Shown here in pieces: positions 10,301-22,700 of a stretch of 64,000 nucleotides of DNA (positions within the stretch are counted from its first letter, which is position 1; each line of letters starts with the position of its first letter). The DNA lies in assembly GCF_020536995.1 (NCBI RefSeq), contig NC_068369.1, positions 20,394,375 to 20,458,374 of the forward strand. The letters run 5' to 3'. The notes under the pieces are model-generated. The model saw only the letters and a list, made by a program, of their open reading frames with translations. It made no database searches and had not been told where the DNA came from. This stretch comes from Dreissena polymorpha. Lineage: Eukaryota > Mollusca > Bivalvia > Myida > Dreissenidae. A program made the translations under genes and the position numbers.

Positions 10301-13130
10301 GTGTTTGGGCGGCCGAGGGGTTTAAGACTCCACAAGTGTGAAGCGCACTGATAGCACTTGGGGGTGAACACCTCGGTATTTCGGTGCTAAAATGTTTTCA
10401 CGGTGCTTATCTTGACGCACTGTTAAGACTACCAACCAGTTAATGATTGCTTCATCTTTAAACAAAAAGTAAGTCTCTACTTTGGCACAAGAGACTCCAA
10501 GTACCAAATACCAACAATTAAAAAGCAGACGTTTTCAAAACTATGATCGCTGAGATTGATAGTCAGATGGAGTCCTGCCCAGTTAGCTGTGTAGCGGTCT
10601 AGGGCGGGGTTGCAAGTCAATACGAAATGAGGCGCTATAAAGCAACTCGTCCCCGTTATGACCGTCAATACTTTCGACACTATCTGGGAATCCTTTCAAC
10701 ACCACATTGTTGCGCTGTTGGAAGGGTGGTAGGCACGCATGGTGACATGCCTGTGCTTTGCTATGCGACACCATGGTATTTTCGTACGGTGACACGAAAT
10801 ATCTTAATCTGGCTCTCTCAGAAACGCAGGCACGCGTTGACCGAACCTGACCGATGACCAAGCAATAACATTTCTATTAAGTGCTTCAATGCACAAAGTC
10901 TGCTAGGCTGGGTGGGAAGGCGACTTCTCTTGTCTGAGCACAAGAGGAACGGTCACAAGTCCGTGAAAACGCCGAGTGACACCACTAGCTTTCAATCGTA
11001 CAAAGCAAAAACTTTCAAACTTTTATTTGAGGGAACATGATAAATAAAAGTATATGAATGACTCTCAACGTTATTAGATATTTGCCATATGGACACAAAC
11101 TATGCTACTCAATGTTGCGTTGAACATTAATTGCGCCTAACGAACTACTCGTGTTGAGACTTACATAAGGCGACTCGTAAACTCAAAGCAGTTACTCGCT
11201 TTTAACTGCATACACATTTTGCACGACGATAGGTATAGCTTGTCTTTCAATGAGAAACATCAAAATAAACATTTATCAGTATTTAGGCTTCATATTTCGC
11301 ATGTAGAAATACGAACAAAAACACAATACACATAACGTTAAGTGATTATTTCTATTTGAGTTGATAGAAAGTTGATGAGTTGATGATGAAAAAATGATAT
11401 ATACATCGATTTGAGCGACTTTCATGACATTCTCAGAATTGCTAGCACAATTGATAAAAACTATAAACGCAGTTTTATGACTAACTTTAAAATAGTGCAA
11501 AGCAATTCCAATTAAAAACCTTTCGCTCCACTACAGTCTACAACCGTATTTGAATCTCAACAACTCGAATGTTCTCATTTTGAAACGCCAGTAAGTTACA
11601 CAACTGCTTGAATATTTTGAAAAGCAGTATCGCTTCAACGCTATGATTTGGTTGTGAGATGTAATATATAGTATAGTAGCATCAATGTTACAGACCTGTA
11701 AGCACATTCATACACCTGCTTGAATATTTTGGAAAGCAGTGTCGCTTCAACGCTGCTAAAACGTTTTAGCTTGTCGCTAGCTAGCTTGTATGTTTGTTTT
11801 GATTGTGAAATGTAGTCGAGATTGGTGTGTAGCAATGTATAGTAAAGGTGTTGATGTTTCAAATCAGTAGGCACAAACACATGCTCTCAACGGGCACATG
11901 CGAATTCGTATCACGACAAAAACGGGTTAAACTTACGCTATAATATATCTCTATGTTAGCACCACAGATGAGGTTGTCGCTAGCTTGCGTTGTTGATTTG
12001 GTCGTGAGATGTAGTCATGATTGGTATGTATTGTATAGTAGAAGACAATTCTCAGCAGCAGGTGGTCTGCAAACACTACAATGCAATTTTGCAGTTTGAT
12101 ACGAACGTGTTTTGTTCACGTGTAGTTGGTATGAAAATCTGTCGTGTCTGATCAATCTAACATATTTGGTAAAATAACACAGTTGGAAGGCAGTAGCATA
12201 TCTAAGGTTGTGCTATGTTACAGCTCCACTAATAGTTATTCGTCTTGCAAGATACTGGAACAGATGTCCACATGTTATTGTATATTATCTGATTTAGGAT
12301 ATTTTTGAGAAATTATGCAACAGCACATTTCTGCAAGATGTGAAAAATATCTATTTGAATGGGATTTCTGAGGTTTAGCCATCGCCGAAAGGCCAATGTT
12401 TCTTCATGATTGTATGACAAAAGTTACTGCTATTTTTGCTAGTATCTAGTCCGTATTGCATATCGCAAGGTGGTAAAGCGGCTCTTTTCATTTCGCTGTG
12501 AAAAGAACGGTCACAAGCCCGTACAAACGCTGAGTGACACCTCTTGATCATGTAGCTTGTATGAAACGTGTTTATACAACCACAGTAGTTCAAAGCAGAA
12601 CGCTTTTCCTTCTTCGAGGGAGAAGAAATCTGGGTGCAAGTCCCGGCTTTGGTTATAACACGAATACTACTCGCTGCTCAATAGCAATATTCATCATCCT
12701 ATCCTTAACCATAATACCACTAGGCTCTATTAAGAGTAGCTTTGGAAAGGGAGTTAATAGCAGCTGCATGAGTGCTTTCATAAAATGTAAACGGTCGACC
12801 TTTACGGTTGCAAAATTGAAATACGATTTCAATGTTTTGAAGCATAATGTCTACATCGGGACCAAATGCCCATAGGTTCGATTTCGACTTGCTACACTCA
12901 CGATTGAATGAACCGTTGAACATTCGCTGATAATAGGCATGCAATAACAATCAACGCTGAAATGACTCACACTCCTACGCAATTAATTTTATCGCGGGAC
13001 CAAATACCCATAGGCTCGATTTCGAGTTGCTTCACATTTTCACATCTCAAGGACAGACAACGCCATGGGCTATTGTCATTGCAATAATAGAACACGTATT
13101 ATGAGTGTTCACTTAATACATGGTTATGGT
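10301..13130. repeat. Degenerate repeat-rich intergenic region
   Basis: No gene recognised. The sequence contains several internal repeats: a 33-base motif beginning GGTCACAAGTCCGTGAAAAC at about 10951 and again, diverged, at about 12511; a motif GCTTGAATATTTTG..AAAGCAGT..TCGCTTCAACGCT at 11607 and 11711; GTGAGATGTAGT-type blocks at 11650, 11800 and 12000; and GGACCAAAT.CCCATAGG.TCGATTTCGA at 12858 and 12999. At 10306-10335 CGGCCGAGGGGTTTAAGACTCC resembles the A-box side of a tRNA-Leu/Ser. These look like worn non-autonomous elements, some perhaps tRNA-derived. Confidence 0.5.
10590..10800 (-). pseudogene. Possible LINE ORF1-like relic
   Basis: The minus strand holds an open stretch reading QQRNNVVLKGFPDS and then GDELLYSASFRIDL. 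The pattern NNVVLKGFP followed by an acidic Asp-Glu-Leu-Leu helix recalls the RNA-binding core of LINE ORF1 proteins. It is short, isolated and surrounded by repeats, so chance similarity is quite possible. Confidence 0.25.
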
Positions 13131-13767
13131 TAATAGAACTTAGTAAGATATGGGATTACAATTTTTTTTTGAATTGTATGTGGATTTTACTAGTTGTATC
13201 AATTTTAATTTAAAATGGCAATACAGGTCGATCACCATCACCATAATTATAATCATCATCATCTTGAGTATCATCATCAATATCAAAATGACCTCATCAT
13301 CCCTCATCCTTCATATTCAAGACAAGGCTTTTGTTTTAGTTTTTCTAAGTCTCGCTTCACACCGGAAATGAATGCATAAGGCGCGGCTGTCCGACGTTCC
13401 GCTCATGTCGCAATATTCTAGTGCAATAATACCCAGATGCACTCTATTTCATAAGCGTTTTTATTTAAGTTAATTTTCATCACTCCGTCAACAATACTAT
13501 TTTAGAATGAGCGATTTTTTTAAATGGCATGTTTCTAAACGAACACTTGTTTTCTCATATTGACCAAACATTATACGCCGTTTCACACGCGATGCTTAGC
13601 AAGTTTCATCACTCTTGGTGTTATACTTTTAATGCTAAGAGTTGCAAAAAGCGACGCCATGACATACATGTACATATGCGCAAATCCATTTTCATCCCCA
13701 CACCTAAAGCTAGGGCATATATATGAGATGTGTTCTACACAGATATGTTTTGTTTTGTTCATTGTAG

Positions 13768-14004
13768 TGCCTGACGGTGACGTACCCGAGCATACCAATT
13801 GACGAAACCACATTCGCGATTTTGCGACGACTCTATTGGCTGTCGCCCCGCATTTAAATGGCTCTTGTCACAGAGACGTCGTCGTCACGTCCGCTCTGGT
13901 CACCCAATACAAAGCCAGCATGATGTCCGCCATTAAGGAGGCGGGGTCTGATTTGATTGACGTCACGCACCTGCAAGAATATCTGGAATCACTCGCCTGG
14001 CACG
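13768..14004 (+). CDS. ZIP ectodomain exon (helix-rich), with one in-frame TGA
   Basis: A GC-rich island in AT-rich DNA. Acceptor TTCATTGTAG, donor CACG|GTATTA. The frame reads [11 protein letters not shown], a TGA at 13800-13802, then an amphipathic helical stretch including [20 protein letters not shown] and [12 protein letters not shown]. It leaves in phase 1, exactly what the next exon at 18255 needs, which ties it to the ZIP gene. The TGA sits before CGA and could be a CpG decay or sequence error. An alternative acceptor at 13854 (GTCACAG) would avoid it. CCAAT, GC-box and CRE-like words here fall inside coding sequence. Confidence 0.5.
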
Positions 14005-17000
14005 GTATTATATTTTAGTACCGGCTATCAATCGCCGATTTAAGGTGTAACATTTTTTTACCAAGTGAAATAATTTATTATTTGCTAACCGGTATTGTTT
14101 TCTGAAATTCTTCTTGTAATTATTTAAATGTCGTATTGACATTACGGTATAATAATGACATTTTATACCTATAAACTAAATTGTCATATTTTATGTATTG
14201 CCATCCTTTGCACTGGTAGGCTAATTTAAACAAGTGAAATTGACTTGGCACTGGTATTCAAGTAGGCAATAGTTGCCTTGGGTGCGGGCCCCACAAGTTT
14301 CACTGCCTATTGGCCTCCACGGTGCTAATCCGGCACCGCCGGCACTGCTCGAGGTAATGTTCTCAATATCGTTGAATAGTTACTTTCCAATGCGCGCATA
14401 TGTTCAACTGTTTTGATACACGCCCTTGGTGTTTCAGAATTCCAGGTTAACGGTTATAACACAAAATTTACCCTATAATTTAGAATATATTTGTCGTTGA
14501 CTAAAGGCCAATACACACCGATAACGAGTTTTGACAAGGAACGTATGGGGTTCAGAGTCCTTATCAAAATGGGAAGTAAACAATTAATTAATTCATGCTC
14601 TTTTTAACATAGAACTGTCCTTGTCTAAGTGAGTGTTTATATACGTAAATTATACAAATACATGTTCCACTCATAACGTGTGTTGCAAATGAAAATCAAA
14701 TTGATATTTGAGCGTACCACCGCGCTTACTTTTTTATGCCGGTGAAATAAATGTGAAAATAAAGAACGCACATTACATTCCCGACTGTGTCATAGCTTCT
14801 AAATACAACGTATACGGGGCGATGTGAATAAGATTGTAGAATTGTGATGCATGAATGCACAAATATAAAAAAACGTATTTAGACGCAGAATAACATTCTT
14901 TTAAACAGGGTATGGTTTTGCGGAATAATCTTATTTGCTTGCGTGGTTTTAAACCCCATTTCAGTGTAGTTTCGATAGCATTGTGGTTCTCAATCGATAA
15001 CCCCAAAATTAAGAAACCGGATACGCCCATTTTAACGCAGGTTGTATGTTAATAAATGAAACAGGAAGAATAAATAATGTCTAGATACCACGCTTGATTA
15101 ACTACTGCGAGCCTGTACATTCTTCCGCAACTAGTAGAGTGTATACCTGATTCACTAAAGGCGCACGCCCGCCTAACCGTCCGCCCTTCCGTCCGTTCGT
15201 ATGTCTGCACGTAGACCTAATGTTTACGACGATTTGCGTATACATTTATCAATATTTTTTTCAATCGGACGAGTATGTGTTTTTAGCTCACCTGAGCACA
15301 ATGTGCTCATGGTGAACTTTTGTGATCGCCTTTTGTCCGTCGTGCGTCGTCAAGGGGCCGGGCATTTTTCTTTATGTGGCTATTGTAGGGCTTTAGTGAA
15401 ACCTTGTTAACACTCTAGAGGCCAAATATATTGTCCGATGTTCATGAAATTTGGTCAGAAGATTGGTCTCAATGATATCTTGGATGAGTTTGAAATAGTT
15501 GCGTTTGCTTGAAACACATGACGGCCAAGAGGCGGGGCATTTTTCCTTATATGGCTATACATATGTATATTGCTATAGTAAAATTTTGTTAACACTATAG
15601 GGGCCACATTTATAGTCCGATCTTCATTAAATTTGGTTAGAAGATTCATCCCAACAATATCTTGGAAGAGTTAAAATATGATGCCGCTTGGTTGAAAAAT
15701 GTGGCCGCCAGGGGGCGGGGCATTTTTCCTTATATGGCTATAGTAAAAACCTTGTTAACACTCTAGAGGCTACATTTATTTTCCGAATTTCATGAAACTT
15801 GGTCAGAAGATTTGTCCCAATTATATCTTTGATGAGTTCGAAAATGGTTTCGGTTGTTTTTAAAACATGGCCACCAGGAGGCGGGGCATTTATCCTAATA
15901 TGGCCATAATTGATTTAGTAAAACCTTATTAACACTCTAGAGGCCACATTTATTGTCCGATCATCATGAAACTGGGTTAGACGATTTGTCCCAATGATAT
16001 ATTGGATGAGTTTGAAAATGGTTCCGGTTGGTGGAAAAATATGGCCGCCAAGGGGGCATGGCATTTTTCCTTATATAGCTATAGTAAAACCTTGTTAACA
16101 CTAGAAGCCATAATTATTGTCCGATCATCATGAAACATTGTCAGAAGATTTTTCCCAATGATATCTTGGACAAGTTTGAAACTGGTTCCAGTATCTTGAA
16201 AAATATGGCCACCAGGTGGCTGGGCATTTTTCCTTCTATGGCTTCATGAATCGTCATGAAACTTTGTCAGAATATTTGTTTAAATGATATCTTGGATGTG
16301 TATGAAAATGGTTCGTGTCTGTAGAAAAACGTGGCTGCCAGGGTGTTCACTAGTCATGAAAGTTGGTAAGAACATTTTGTTCTTATGACATCTTGGACTG
16401 CATAGAACAGGTCAGTTTCTTTGAATCTCAGGATAGCGACTGAGGGCTTTTCGGGCACTCTTGTTTTAATATAGTTGTGCTTGTGCAAGTTGTTTAATCC
16501 GGTTTAAAAAATGTTAAAGTAAATCCCCTTTTTACTTTAGAGTGTCTGCCATCGTGAATACACCTCGCTTCATCTTACTACAGGGTATTCGACACTTCTG
16601 CGGCATGCTCCAGTTAGAAGGCTATTATTACCTTCTCAAAAATGTTTCATTATTTTTTAATCTCTTTAGTTATTGTTGAAGCTCTCTAGTTATTGCTGAA
16701 GCTCTCTAATACTGTTAAAGCTCTGTAGTTATTGCTGAAACTCTCTAGTTATTTCTGAAGCTCTCTTGTTATTGTTGAAGCTCTCTAGTTAATGCTGAAG
16801 CTCACTATTATTGTTTAAGCTCCCTAGTTATTGTAGAAGCACTCTTGTTATTGCTGAAGCTCTCTAGTTATTGTTGAAGCTCTCTATTTATTATTGAAGC
16901 TCTCTTGTTATTGTTGAAGCTCTCTAGTTATTGTTGAAGCTCTCTAGTTATTGTTGAAGCTCTCTAGTTATTTTTGAAGCTCTCTGGTTATTGTTGAAGC

Positions 17001-19701
17001 TCTAGTTATTGTTGAAGCTCTCTAGTTATTGTTGAAGCTCTCTAGTTATTGCTGAAGCTCTCGTGTTATTGTTGAAGCTCTCTAGTTATTGTTGAAGCTC
17101 TCTAGTTATTGTTGAAGCTTTTTAGTTATTTCTGAAGCTCTCTATTTATTGTTGAAGCTCTCCAGTTATTGTTGAAGCTCTGTTGTTATTGTTGAAGCTC
17201 TCTAGTTATTGTTGAAGCTCTGTAGTATTGTTGAAGCTCTATAGTTATTGTTGAAGCTCTCTAGTTATTGTTGAAGCTCTCTAGTTATTGTTGAAGCTCT
17301 GTAGTTATTGTTGAAGCTCTCTAGTTATTGTTGTAGCTCTCTGGTTGTTGTTGAAGCTCTGTAGTTATTGTTGAAGCTCTCTAGTTATTGTTGAAGCTCT
17401 CTAGTTATTGTTGAAGCTCTGTAGTTATTGTTGAAGCTCTCTAGTTATTGTTGAAGCACTGTAATTATTGTTGAGAAGCTCTACAGTTATTGTTGAAGCT
17501 CTCTAGTTATTGTTGAAGCTCTCTAGTTATTGTTAAAGCTCTGTAGTTATTGTTGAAGCTCTGTAGTTTTTGTTGAAGCTCTCTAGTTATTGTTGTAGCT
17601 CTCTAGTTATTGTTGAAGCTCTCTAGTTATTTTTGAAGCTATCTAGTTATTGTTGAAGCTCTCTAGTTTTGTTTGGGCATCTTTTTCGAGTTGTCAGTTC
17701 AACCCATTTATGCCTAGTGGTCTCTCCCATCCTTCTTAATTGGATCAATTTATTTCCAAAATTGGGGATGTATACTTATTTCTATATTTAGAATGTTATT
17801 TACGGAAATTTCTTTACGCAAACAGCGCAGACCCTGATCATGCGGCGTCTTATCTAGGTCTACGCTGTTTGCCAAGGCCTTTTTTCTAGACGCTAGGCAT
17901 AAATGGGTTAATCTCTGCTACGAAGATTTTGCTCATATCTCACTTCAAATCCCCTCTATTTAACGTTGTTGTTTTTTTTCTAATCCCCTCTCAGTTATCT
18001 CTCTTGTTTACGTGTTTTTTTTTTCCGAATCCTCACTCAGTTATCGCTCTTTCTTTTACGTCTTTCTTGATGATGGATTAATCGTCATTTTTACGTCTTC
18101 CAACTTGCTTTTTGCTGACATATTCATGATATCAAAAGGAAAGCGAAGTGTAGCTTCAAATAATAGAAACTATCTTCTTAAGAAATTTAGCTATTATAAT
18201 GTACCAAGCAACGGACTTACTTTATTAAGTTTATGGATTACTTTTTCATTTCAGACGAAGACACGCACGGGGATGAACATGCCCACGAACATGCTGACAA
18301 ACATGCAGGCGAACATGCAGACGAACACGATGTAGAGCTTTTTAAAGAAATGGTAATTAAAAAAGCCAACTTAATAATTTTTATATGTGTACATTTTTGT
18401 TCGCTTTTATTTAAAAATGAGCTTCATTATTTGTATATAATGTTGCCGTTGTTTTCCGATAGAGCTTTTAGATTGCCATTTGTTTCTTATTATTATTGGA
18501 AAGGACCTTTCTAAAAAGCATGAATAAGTTTTGGATTAAAACATGACGACGCGGAATACTGGGCATATATTAGGATATAGACTATATTCACGTGTTTATT
18601 TCAGCTAACGGCCATATTCAATTTACAGTGTAAAAATAAGGAAAGTATCATTTAATGTTCATCAGTTTTAAATGCCGCGACTGCGATGTTGCGATCGCAA
18701 TGCAGTTGATTACATTTTTATGAATATATTACGGAATGCCATCGTGGTTACGCATTAAAATCCAGAGGGCGACAATGCGATAGTACGATGGCGACAATGC
18801 GATAGTACGATGGCTACACTGCGATAGTACGATGGCGATAACGCGATAGTACGATAGCGATAAAGCGATGATACGATGGCAATAAATAATGCAATAGTGC
18901 GATAAAACTATGACGACAGTGCAAAAATACGATGGCGACAGTGCGATAGTACGATGGTAACAATGCGATGATGCGACGTCGACAGTACGATATGACTATC
19001 GCATTGTTGCCATCGTACTATCGCGTTGTCGCCATCGTACTATCGCAATGTCGCCGTCGTACTATCACGATATCGCATTGTCGCCATCGTACTATCGCAT
19101 TGTCGCCATTGTACTATCGCATTTTTTGCCATCGTACTATCGCACTATCGCATTGTCGCCTTCTGGATTTGAATGTGTAACCACGATGGCACTAACGGTA
19201 TTCCGTAATTTATATACATATTTCAATTGCCTTTAGAGTTTGTATCCGGTTTAGATATTATGGACAAGCCTTAGATGTTGATAAACCATGATTAAAGAAC
19301 GACGCTATGTTTCTGTTTACGTTTAACTCGACTATGAAAGGGACTTGTTCACAGTTGACAAAACTAAAATTTAAAAATGCATAGATTCAGAACAGAATTT
19401 AAAAATACCTTATGTATCCGAAGTATATATGTTTATCGATACAACAAGAAGACATTAAGAACATATGATATGTATAGTGCAAACAATATATTTGTGTTTC
19501 CAGTTTAAGTGTAGGAAGGCAATGCAGTAAATATGGCGATTAACATATCATCATCATCCTTATTAAACTTGTATTTTCTTAGCATAATTATTGTTTTCAA
19601 TTTTTCCAAATATTATAGACTTGTTACAGCATGTGATAATTTTTTTCAAAGTACTTAATATAAAAATATGTTCTTTAAAATCATAATAAGAATTGAATAT
19701 A

Positions 19702-19797
<96 letters not shown>

Positions 19798-22700
19798 AAT
19801 CATTATAATGACATGTGATTCAGAAATATGAAGGCTAGATAAATCCTGAAAATATCGTGACGTTGAACTTACTAATGTTTTAGCGGCCACACTTATCAAT
19901 ATACTATGCAAAGAATACATATAGCATTTTTGCTTTAAATAAGCACAAGTCTCAATAATGGAGAATTGTTGTTATTTTCGATCGGTCGGTCGGTCAGCTG
20001 AATTGTTTCATAAGTTTGTATAGGGAACTACTACCGCATTTCTCAACAGATTACACTGAAATGCTATCACCATACAGATGAATGAACAAACAACTTTTTA
20101 TTTCTGTGAACAATACATTCTTGACTTATATGATATCCCATTCACGTTTGAGAAGTCATAATATCTGCCTATAGTTTGTATGATATACTTCCGCAGTGTC
20201 TAGGGCCGATGTCGTGTATGACAAACTGGAACTTCCTGTCGATGCAGGGGCCAACACCACCGCGCATCTGGGGCACATTGCGACCCTTATCCTGCTAAAC
20301 ATCATTGATGGTATAAACACAGATTATTTTTTGTGTGTATGACATTACAAGATTTTTCTTCAACATTTTCATCAACAATACATACCTTGTCCGGGAAAAG
20401 AAGAAAGTGGTAAAAACTCACACATTCAATCACGCGTACAGTACCATCATTAGATATTTTCCGTAACAGTTCTTCAAAACCATGTAATATGTTTCAATGT
20501 CATACGTGTTCATAAATGCTAAAATATCAAACGCTTTTTGAAAAAGTCACGCTGTGTTTTACCGAACGATTTGTTTAGCAATAATATAAGAAAAGCATAT
20601 AGTTATACATTAAGGCAAAGAAATAGATTGAGACAGTCAAGCGGTGAAAAAGTAAGCTATCGTCGAAAACACTCACTTTACTAATTCATCCCCCCCCCTT
20701 CTTATCCCATTCTGTATTTCAAGGCGCCACCGTTTCCCGGGAGTGTCGAGTGGTTCCCCGTCCGACCTTCTTCATGGAGGCACTTCTAGAAGAACTGGTG
20801 GAGAAAATGATACGGTCGCGAAAACAAGTGATTAGTTTATATTGCCTCTTTTTTGTTGTTCCTGTTGTATTCTGTTTTCGTTTGCGCTCTCAAATTTCCC
20901 ATGAACAAAATATAATCTTTTAAGAGTTTGTCTTTGGTTGTTACAATGATTTATACAGCTAAATAATTGCATGCGCCCAATTTTTCTGACGCATTTATAA
21001 AAGCATTACATGCGCATTTATTTGATAGCTATGGGAATGTAATGATGACATGCGTGAGTGCAACATATAGGCTTTGGGTACACATTTCAAAAGGCGGACA
21101 TTGGATTAACGAGAGATGCAACCTCAAATTTTGCTTTCATGTTTTTTTCAGATTTCCAAAAAGTGTTCACCTCTCTGGGAATCGGCGAGAAGGGTGCGAG
21201 CGATACCGTGAGCTCAGAGGCGGGTCATGAAGGTCACGGTCATGCGCGAAAACGGCGAGAAGTAGACGAGGGTTTGATGACGTCAAACAACGTGCGAGTC
21301 AAGAGGCGAAAACGAGAGGCCGATGATGGTGACTTCTTACATAACCACGAATTGGTAGAGTCAAGTTTTTTGAAAACAAATAAAAAGCTCAGATAATGAA
21401 TTTCTAACTTCAAAAAACAAACCCTTTTCGGCAACATTAATGCCATTATCTAAACGCACTTTGTTAGTAGATCATTTTTAAGATGTATCATAAGGGATAT
21501 GGCTACTTGTTACATGTACATACATTATGCTGATTAGAATCTACCTCAGCGTTTTTTGGTTGCACTTTTGTGATCGATCATAACAACAAGGAAGTGACAA
21601 AAATAAGATTCTTATTGATGTTGAATATTTCACAAAACCGATATCGCCATAGAATATGGCTTCTTAAATAAATTGGACAGACAGAGCATTTTGAAATGAA
21701 GAACACATAGTAAAACTTTTATACCTTCACTTAAGAGTTAAACATGTACAAAAGGTTAGGTTCCTGTTTACCTCTGACCAGTTGTAGGTACATAAGAATG
21801 TTCGTTTCGGGACATGCTCGCATGGCGGAGTTTCTAGCTAAGTTTGCCTCATTCTTAGGAGTATCTTGCTAATTTGTCTCATTCCGCGGAGTTTCTAGCT
21901 ACCTTTCATTTTTGCATTATTCCACGTAGCGTCTAGCTTATTTGCCTTTTGGCGTTGTTTTTTCTAGCTACCGTTAGTGCGCCTCATTTCACGAAGTTTC
22001 TAGCTTCTGTTCCTCATGCGACAGAGTTTCTTGCTAAGTTTCCTTATTCCACGGAAATTCTAGCTAAATTGCTTCATTTCACAGAGTTCTTAGCTATTTT
22101 TCCCAATTTCACTGAGTTTCTATCTAATTTTCCTAATATGACGGAGTGTTTAGCTAATTTGCCTTATTCCGCGGAGTTTCTGTCTAATTTTCATAATATG
22201 ACGGAGTTTCTAGCTAATTTTTCTCAATCGACGGAGTTTCGAGCTAATGTGCCTGCATTCAGGAATCCGTCTGCTTCACGCCGGACCAGCTGTACGCAAC
22301 ATTCGAAATGGAGGGAACCAGCCTCACATCGGCACAGGTGTCGCTTCTTTGCCCCGCGCTACTGCAGCAGAAGGTGGCCGGAAGCTGCGCTGCGATCGAA
22401 GAGAGCGACACTTCCGCTAAACCGTCGGACGCCGAACGTAGGAAATCCGCTTGTGTCAATATTCTTAAATATTTAATGACTACCCAGAGCATTTGTATAT
22501 TAAGCGTGAGGCGTTAAGCACTTCTTGTTACTTTTTATTTAATGTCAAATGTCTGATATTGTGCGTAGCGACATTTTTTTGTATCCTCTGCTGAAACTTT
22601 ATTTCCTTCTCGCTTGCCAAACGGATAACTCGAAAGGGGGTCCACAATTTATTTTGATTATTTCTATATGTTAGTTTTTATTTTAACGATTAATTCTTTT

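Noticed and set aside
13830-14010. CpG-rich block with CCAAT, GC-box and a TGACGTCA word, considered as a promoter
   Set aside because: The segment reads as a helical protein exon whose exit phase fits the next ZIP exon; the motif words fall within coding sequence.
16661-17670. Regular short repeats resembling a CRISPR array
   Set aside because: Units are directly abutting with no spacers, and the context is a eukaryotic intron; it is a minisatellite.
19681-19920. Poly-isoleucine ORF on the minus strand
   Set aside because: It is the translation of an AAT/ATT microsatellite.
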